Shown: positions 54,001-63,000 of the stretch, one piece after another
How the letters are laid out: each line of letters starts with the position of its first letter
Position numbering within the stretch: position 1 is the stretch's first letter
From: Candidatus Omnitrophota bacterium
Lineage (GTDB): Bacteria; Omnitrophota; Gorgyraeia; Gygaellales; Profunditerraquicolaceae
Assembly: GCA_030018895.1 (NCBI GenBank)
Contig: JASEHM010000001.1
Location: 1 to 64,000 of the forward strand
Direction of reading: 5' to 3'
Length of the DNA: 64,000 nucleotides
Translations under genes and position numbers: made by a program
The notes under the pieces: model-generated
Databases searched by the model: none
Told to the model about the DNA's origin: nothing
Seen by the model: only the letters and a program-made list of their open reading frames with translations

Positions 54001-57000
54001 CGTCCCTGTGTGAGTTCGTAAAGCAGTTTATAGAGGTATTTTGGACAGTGAAATCTTCTGAGGATACGGATCACGAGAACAAGGATGGCGTTTCTGCGTC
54101 TTCTGTCAAGGAAGGATCTTCTTCGGTCGTTTATTCCAGCAGTCCGAAGGCTTCTTCCTCATTTAAGCAGGCACGAAGCCGCGCTCCGCCCTTTGTAGTT
54201 GTGTTATTAATAGTTCCCTTCATATTTTGTGAAGGAGAGACAAGGAATTTATCAAAATCCCTGCCCCCATCTTTACCTTCGTTTTCAAAGCACAGTAGAG
54301 TTCTTGAAACAAAATCTCTACCCACATCTTTATCTTCGTTTTTAGATCATAGTAGAGTTCCTCCCCTTTCAAATTACAGTGGAGTTCTTAAAAACGCGCG
54401 CATTAATTCAAAAGATCGATTTGGAATAAAGGCATGGACAGCCTATACAATGTTGGATGAGATTACTAAGAAGCTGTATTCTGAAAAAACAGTATCAGAG
54501 CGTCGTTTAATAAATAAATACGTATTAACCAATATTTATCATGAATCGCTTTTGATATATAGGAGGCCTATATATCGTGGCGGGACTGAGCGCGGCTTGG
54601 CTCAAATAAAGGTGGGCACTGCCAGGGATATCCTTGAGAGGCTTGTAAAGGGAAAAGCTAATTGGGAGGAGTTTATTGCAGATATTAGCGGTTATTCCTT
54701 CTATGCAGACCTTTTAAACGAGAATAATGCTGTTCTTGGCAAGATGTTAGAAGATAATGATGGGTTTAGTTTTATTCTTTCAACAATATATAGTATGAAT
54801 AGGTTAGATAAGGAATCTCTGCCTGTAGATTTAGAGGGGATGACAAAGTGTTGGGCCAATTATAATGGGATTGGGAAAAAGCAAAGAACGCCTCCAGAGG
54901 AAAAAAGATTAAAGGATTATAAAGTTCATGCAGAGATAATTAAGCCTATTCTTGAAAGAATCATTTCTTTAGAAAGGTTCTTAAATTTTGAAGAGTTTCT
55001 GAATCCTCCAAAAAATATTGGAAACTGTTTCCGTCCCAATCGGGAAACTGTTTCCAGCGCAATCGGGACAGTGGGATGCAGTGAAGTTGACATAAGCTGT
55101 TCTGCTTTGAAAATGAAGGGGTTTGTCGGTTCGCCAGTTAGCCGGTTGCTTGAAATTGCCGGCTCGCCGGTGAAATATAGCTTGTTAGTTGATATGTTGT
55201 TAATACTTGTTGATTTTGATGGTTTTTGCAAGGCAGGGATGGAAGATGTTCACGGTCTTGAGGATAGGATTAGGGTCTCCTCGCCCGTATTTTCGATACC
55301 GAAAGATACCGAAGATTTGGATTTTGCTTGGAATTTGATGGAATTAAATGCTTTTAACCCCGGATTAGAACATAAAATTTCTTTTGTCTCCAGTCCAATT
55401 TTTAAAATGCGGCCGAAGGTAACAGTTCAGCGTTTGGAAGTTCCAAGCGCTGAACTGTTACCTTCGGAGACTGAAATTGGGGGTAAGAAAAGGAAGGAAG
55501 AGAATGATCTTTTTATTGAGATGGATACGTTAAAAAAGAAATTGATGGGTTGTCTTAGAAAAAGTCCTTTACTTGCAAAAATATTACAATGGATTTTAGA
55601 TGAATTAGAAAAAAAGAACAATAATAATGGAATCATAAAAAATAAACTGTCTTTTTTTAGTCCACACCAGAAGCGTAAAGTAAAACAAGAAATTTTTGCT
55701 TGGATGAATAAGGAGCATTGTGAAGTGGCAGCCGAGTTTTCTACGGAGTTAATTTTTCTAGTTGTGGATTTGGTTAAAAATATAATCTTTTCTATAAAAA
55801 ACGAAAAAATAAATAAAGATAAATTAGAGGAGATTCAGTCTTCTTTGGATGAGATTGTCGCTTTGAATAACAAGATTGAGAAAATAGCGGAACTGTGGCG
55901 AAAGATAAAAGAGGAGATAGTGGAACAAAATGTAGGCATAGTAACATCTATCGTGACTAAAAACTATTTTAATGGGGCTTTATTCTTTGAGGAGCGGATA
56001 CAGGCAGGGTTGATTGGGCTAGCTGAGGCTGTAGAGAGGCACGACTACAGAAAAGGTATATTATTTTCTACCTATGCTGATTGCTGGATTAAGCGGGAAA
56101 TACTAATGGTTATGCAAAAGGAGAGTAGTGATATCTGGATTCCCGTGTATATGCAAGAGAAGCATACAGGGCTTGAGAATAAAAAGACAGAATTAATCCA
56201 GAAACTTCTAGGAGACCCGACAATTGGCCAACTTGCTCAAGCCTTAGGATGGCCAGTTGAGGAAGTAAAAGAAGTTTTAAATGTTCCGATGCATGTAGTT
56301 TCTCTATCTACACCTGTGGGTAAGGAAGGAGAAACTTCTCTTGGCGAGCTTATAGAGAGTCCACAGGCACGGGATTTGGAGGGTTCAATCATAGAAGAAT
56401 TGAGTGCTGAACGGCCTGAAGAGACCCTTAAAAAGGCCTTGCATCAACTTCTTCTCATCGATAGGCTAATTGTATGTTTGCATAATGGCTTGTCTATTAC
56501 TGGAGAAGTAGTTAGCAATGAAGAAATTAATCAACTTAAATCATCTATTAAAAAAGAAGCACTAAATAAGGCTATTATGAACATGAACCCCTTAAGTTAT
56601 CGCAAGATTGGTGAGCTATTGGGATACACCGGGGAACGCATACGTCAACTCAAAAAACAAGCGTTACTAGATTTAAAACAACTAATAGGGGGAGGTATAA
56701 TCTTAACCGATAGTATGATACTTAGCAAAGTTAAGCCTATTAAGAAGATCCCTGGTGTAATCAGAATTTTAATGGAAGAAAAAGGAATTATTATTCCATC
56801 TATGGTTGTTAAGTCGTTAGGGATTTCTATTCCGACACTTACTAAATATATTAAAGATAATCCTTCTGATGAGATAAAAGATTTGATGAGGCAGCTAGGT
56901 ATTCATAATCAGATTCTTCGGGCGATAAAAAGGCTAGAGAGGCTGCCCAAAGCGAAACAAAAACTAATTACGGTAAAGATGCTTGTTCAAGAAATAAAGT

Positions 57001-60000
57001 TTTTTTCTTTAACAGACATAGAAAAAGCAAAAAATGAAATAAATAAACGTATAGAAAAACATCTCGGGGCGAGAAAAGAAATATTAAAACATGTGGGAGC
57101 GGTGCCAATATTCAATTGGGAAACTGTCAATTGGGAAACTGTTTCCAGCTTAATCGGGACAGTGAGACGCAAGGTCAAAATCGCCGGCTCGGAAGTGGAT
57201 TTATCTCTAACTTCTTCTTCCGTAAGCAGTTCCGTTATTAATTCAGCAGGCCAAAGCAACAACGCGCCGGAAAAAATTGAAATAATTGAATTTTCGTTTC
57301 TGAAAAATACTATGGGTTGTATCATAGAAGCTGGTAAAAGAGATATGCAAAAACAGAAGATTGAGAAAATTTTGATTTTGCGTAATTTAGGATTTATTTT
57401 AAAGGAACTAAAAGAGTTAAAGAATATGAATGCTATTTTGAATAAATGGGCCATAGAAATTATTATAAGGTTTAGAAGACAGCTTATTGAAGAATTTAGA
57501 AAAACAGAGAATTCTATTTCTAATGGCAAAGAAAGCAGTAATGACATAAATATTAAGGAGCAGTTTAAAAAAATAAATATTAGAGAAAAAATAATATTAA
57601 ATTTTTATTGGGTAGGAAAGAATCGGTGCTGGAAGATTTTAGAAGAAGGATTGAGTAAGCCTTGGTTTATTCCTGATATTGGAAGAGTGGATGAAGAGCT
57701 GGTGCAGGAGAAAAAAAGAAAAGAGGAGTTGATAGCCACCATCTTAGGGCAGTTACAAACAGGCACAATGATTCAACGTCAGATAGAAGAGGAGCAAGAT
57801 TTAAGACAATATATACCGCGAATAAAGATAAAGATTGAGTCTGCGGAAGAAAATCTGGGAGAGGCAGCAGTATGGGCAGAGGAGGTTTTCGCAAAAGGAG
57901 TAGATAGTTTTAAAAAAGATGCAGATACAGTGGAGAATAGGCAACTCAAGGCATTTGCTATGGAGTTAGGGGGCGTATTGGAGAATATGATTTGGCTGGG
58001 AGTTCGTGCTTATGATTATCAAGATGAAGAGACGATAGATTTTATAGGTAAGGCCAAAAAGGAGGAAATGATTAAAGATTTAGTCAAAGGATTGATAAGT
58101 AGTATTGATCAAGGCCTTAGTAAAGAGCCTGAAATTATGCAATATACTTTGCAAATTATAAGACAATATTTGCAGGGGCTTCTTTTAGAGGATTTAGCCT
58201 TAGGATATGAAAACGTGCTTATGCAAAAAAGGGTTAAGTATGCATTAAGAGAAGCATTTATAGGTTTCAAGAGGCTAAAAACAGAGATGCTTGATTATCT
58301 GCATGAGCTTTTGAAAGAAAAAAAAGAAAAAGTAGATGTTAATAAGTATTTCAAAGAAGGCATTGAAAGAATGCTTCAGGGTATAGGAAATTATCTTATT
58401 AATAAAGTAGAATATCAAACAGCGCATTATGAAGGAGAAGACTCAGTGATTTTAAAATTGAATTATATACCTACTCCACAAGAATTTTTAAATTGCTTTA
58501 TAAAGGTTTATGGCAAAAAATTGGCTGCAATTATTACTTGTGCAGGAACGCCGCAGGCACATTATGCTTTGTTGGCTGAGTCTGAAAGAATACCAGTTTT
58601 TATTATTGCCAGGGAAGATACGGATTTAATTAAACAAAATGATAAAGTTGTGATTTTTAGTAATGGAGAGGTGATTATTAATCCTAGTCCGCAAACACAA
58701 GACGAATTTGCCGTTGCACAAGGAGTTCAACAAAAGATTGACGAATTTTATAGTGAAAAGGCGCCGGAGTTGTTAAAAATACCGGTTGAAATGAACGCTG
58801 ATTCTAAAGATGAGATAGAAGTAGCAGTGAATATTGTCCAGGGTATTGGCCTGGTAAGGACTGAGAACTTATGCCAGGGAATTTTACCTTTTTTAATTAC
58901 TGAATGGCAGGATTTATTCAGGGAAATTTTAAAATCTGCAAAAGGAAAAAGAGTTACTTTTAGAGTCATTGATTATCAACCGGATAAAAAGCCTTTGCCT
59001 TTTGCTTATCAACGCTACCTAAGGCCTAAATGGTGGAAAGATCATCCCCTGGGCAGAGCAGTGGCATTACAGATATTACAGGCTCTCATCAGATTGGGAA
59101 AAGAAGGGTATGGTTTTTTTCGAGTAATGTTTCCTATGGTAGAAGATGTTAGTGATTTGCAGGCAATAGAGCAGATAATAAAAAAAGCGCAAGAGAAGGA
59201 AGGCCAAGGGACAGAGCTTACTATAGGCATTATGGTAGAAACTAAAAAGGTAGTTAATAATATAGATCTAATAATTAAGACTATAGAGAAAATCCCCGCA
59301 ATAAAGTTTTTTAGTGTTGGATCCAATGATTTAATTCATTTCTTTTACAATATCCACAGGGATAATCTCCAAGATTATAAAAAGTATTATGAGGGGATTG
59401 CCCCCCCGCTTATTCTCAAAAAGATTTTAGAAGTTGTAAAAAAAGCCAAGGAAGCCGGTTTAGAAAGTAGTTTATGCGGAGACTTAGCAAGGAATGAGCA
59501 ATTCTGGCTGGTCTGGTATTATTTTAAGCATAATTATAATGTAGAAATTCTTTTAAGTATGCCGGATATAAAGATCGCAGAGAGATTTAAGGTTTGGATA
59601 AATTATATTGATAATCATTTAGAGCAGATACCATGCTGGAAAAACTTAACTGATTTATTAAAGAAGATGTTTGTTTATAAATATGATGATGAGATTGATG
59701 AAAAATATTGGGATGCGTTAAAGAAACAACTAAATGCTGTGATTAGCGAAATACAAGCGGTTTTAAATAAGGCTATAGAGAAAGACAAAAATGTAAAGAT
59801 AGAACTAAAAACAAAAGAAGAACTGCCTAAAGCAGAAGAGGAGAAAAAGTGGTCTGATAATGAAGGTAATATAATTGGGTTATTAAAAGGTTTCCATGCT
59901 TATGCCCAGGGTCATCTAAGTGGTTTGATTAACTCATATTGGGAGAAAGAGTTGCGAGTAAAGATAGAGTGTTTAAAAGAAGAGCAATGGCAGGAGTTTT

Positions 60001-63000
60001 ATGATGGTAGCGTTTTATGGGACATATTTGATTTTATGGAAGCCGAATTTATTGTGGGTAGTTCTAAAGAATTTAGATTTAGCGCATCTGAGCATTGTTC
60101 ATTAGGCAAAGAAAAAGCAGACTCTCTTTTGAAAGGGTTTTTAGATGAGTTTGTAAAACAGCTTTGCGGAAAAGACGATGAATTTGGAGGCAGAAGGTTT
60201 GATTTAGAGGTTCAAGAAGAAGATGCTGTAAAAGAAACAGAACAAACGCAATGTAATAAGCTCCCCCTAGTAGAGATAGTACGTATTTTTGAGATCAATC
60301 CAGGCAAAAAAGCGGCTTCTTCTCTGATGTCGCTAGAAAAGCATGTGGTGGATATAAAAGAGTATGCGGATATAATAGCCAGGCTTTTGCTTTGCAGTAT
60401 GAAATATAAGGGGAATAATAGAAACGAGTTGAATTGCTATTCTCTACGCGCTGATCTTATTCAAGTATTACAAGAAAAGCTTGGTTATGACAAGATAAAA
60501 AATATAAAAATTATAGGAATGAGCGGTGGGCGTAAGAAGTTGCCTCTTATACCAATAGATACGGAATTGGGGGTAGGCCCTGAGAAAATATATTACTTAG
60601 GGTTGCCGCTTGATAAATTAGGAGGATTGGGAGACCCTCATCAGAAAGGGCCTATTACTGGCCATGCATGGTGCTCAAAAAAAATAAATAGTTTGCCGGA
60701 TTGTTATTTCCTTAAAATTGAGGTTGGTTTTAACAAAAATGCTGAAAAATTAAAAGCTCTTATCACTAATAATATAAACCCATGCATTGGAAAGGTTGAC
60801 TGGGATTCATTAGCTAAGGGTTATCTTGAATTTTGTTTAACAGGATCAGGTAAATCCATAAAAGATCTTAAGATAGGGGTTTTGTGCCGGCCTTATAACC
60901 GGCAGTTAATTGAGGCATTGATAAGGGCTTTTAAAGCCAAAGGCGCAGGTGTTCCAATTAAAGATTATGTTCGGATAGCCAAAAAATGCAAGAGACAAGG
61001 TTCATTTAATAATGGCGGGATTTTTCTTTATCAAAATGACGATTGGTCAAGTAGTATAGATATGGATGAGAAAGATGGTTTAGATGGCTTTATGGGAATA
61101 GGCGGTTATCCTGAAAAAGGAATGAGCAGCTTGATAATTAGAAAAAAAGGTAAAGGGGCATTGACTGGCCGTTTTATCAGCCAGGAGTATATTGAAAAAA
61201 CAAATAGAGCGGTAACTGCGCCAGAACCTTTTGTCCTGACGAACTTTAGTCCTGGGGAGTTGGCAAATTTTGATAAAACGGGTATTAAAACTGAAAATAA
61301 AGAGCATCTCAGGGTTTTTACTGACAAGGATATTATCTCTGCGGATATAAAGGGAGAAGATATTATTTTACTAATTGGGTTAATCGGAGATGCTGCTTAT
61401 TTTGGCTGTCGTATTTCAGGAATTACTGTGGATGCTCGGAAAGGATATATAAAAGCCAATCTCTTAGAGATTAATGAGAAAAAGAAGGCTTGTGTAATTG
61501 AAATAAAATACCCTTTAGTATCTATTCAAAAATATTTAAAAGAGCTTTCTTATGCAAAAGATCCAAAAGTTTATAAAAAGTTAGCTTTTGCCTGCGCTGA
61601 AGCCGGGGACTATCATCTGGCAAATGAATATCTTAAGAAGGCTCTCAAAGACAAAGAGTCTCAAATATTATTTTACTATATTAGGGGTATGAACATTCAG
61701 GCGCAGAGTAAAATAAACCCTAATATTAGGGCATTAAGACTATATATGAAGGCTTTTGCGATTTGGAAAAAGCTGGTTCCTCAAGGACAAGCAGCGCTTG
61801 AAGAATTAGGTTTGGACCTGATAAAAACGATTCGGCGCACCCGGGTTTTCTTAAGAATTCAATACCAGCTTAAAGGAAATTGGCTTGAAGCAGTAAAGCA
61901 TTCTTGGCCAGCAGTAAGGATTTCACAAGAGGAGTTTGAAACCATTTTTCAGCATAATCGGCTTGTTTTAATGTCCATTGTTGAAGAATATTACAGGCTT
62001 ATTAAAGATGTAGACGAATCCAATATTAAAGCCAAGATTGAATTAGCCTATGAAGCATATCTTAATTGGGAAGAAAAGGCAACGAATAAGACCAGATCTT
62101 GCATGGAGGATTATAGAAAATTTTTAGAATTCTATCAAGGAGATTTCTTTGTCTGCTTGCTTTTTGAAACTGTTTTTAGGGGATTTAAATCTTCTGAAAG
62201 GGCAATTATTTGTTGGAAGATTTTGTATATGAAATTAAATAAAAACTACCGCGAGGATTTATTATGGGTTATGCGGAATGAGTCTGAAAGAAATAACCTT
62301 ATAAATGATTTAAAGCAGACAATAAATTTTACCGATGAAGAAAAAGAAGATTTTAGGATTCCTTTAGAAGAAGGGATATCTACTCGTACGAGCAAAAAAA
62401 TTCTTTCCCAATTATTACGGTTTTATAGTAAAGAACCAGTTATTTATTTAAGGAACCAGGAAGTAGCTTATAGTATATTTAGGCAATATTTTAGCGAAGC
62501 GCTGTTTTTAAGAATCTTTGGTCATTTTCAGAGCAGCCAAAAACATGTTGAAAAAGCTATCCATGCCTGCGAGCAGATATATAAGGTAAAGGATTTAGGC
62601 CTGTTTATGACAACCTTGCCAAGGGATACAATCAATTTTTATCTAAGATTAGCTGATATAGAAGAAAATTCAGATAGAAAAAAACAATTCTTGCAAGAGG
62701 CGCAAGGATTGTGCTGCGGGTTTTTAACTGGTGATTATTTTAAAGAGATTATAGCAGAAGCTGATTCCCAATTAGCTTCTAGAGAGTTTATTAAATTAAC
62801 AGCATGGAAACCTGAAAGTTTGTGGGAAGGCCTTGCAAAAACTTCATTAGAAGGACTGCTTAGGAAAAAAATTCAGCTATATGTTTTTGATATGAATGGG
62901 GTCAAGAATATTCAGAAAAAGATAGAAGAAATATTATTTAAAAAATCAATAATATTCTTCGGAGGGACAAGCAGAAGAGCAGGCCTTAAACCACTTCGCA

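Noticed and set aside
56987..57547. Minus-strand ORF of 186 codons
   Set aside because: Antisense to helical sequence after the sigma domain. It is very rich in Ile, Leu, Phe and Ser and has no recognisable motif.
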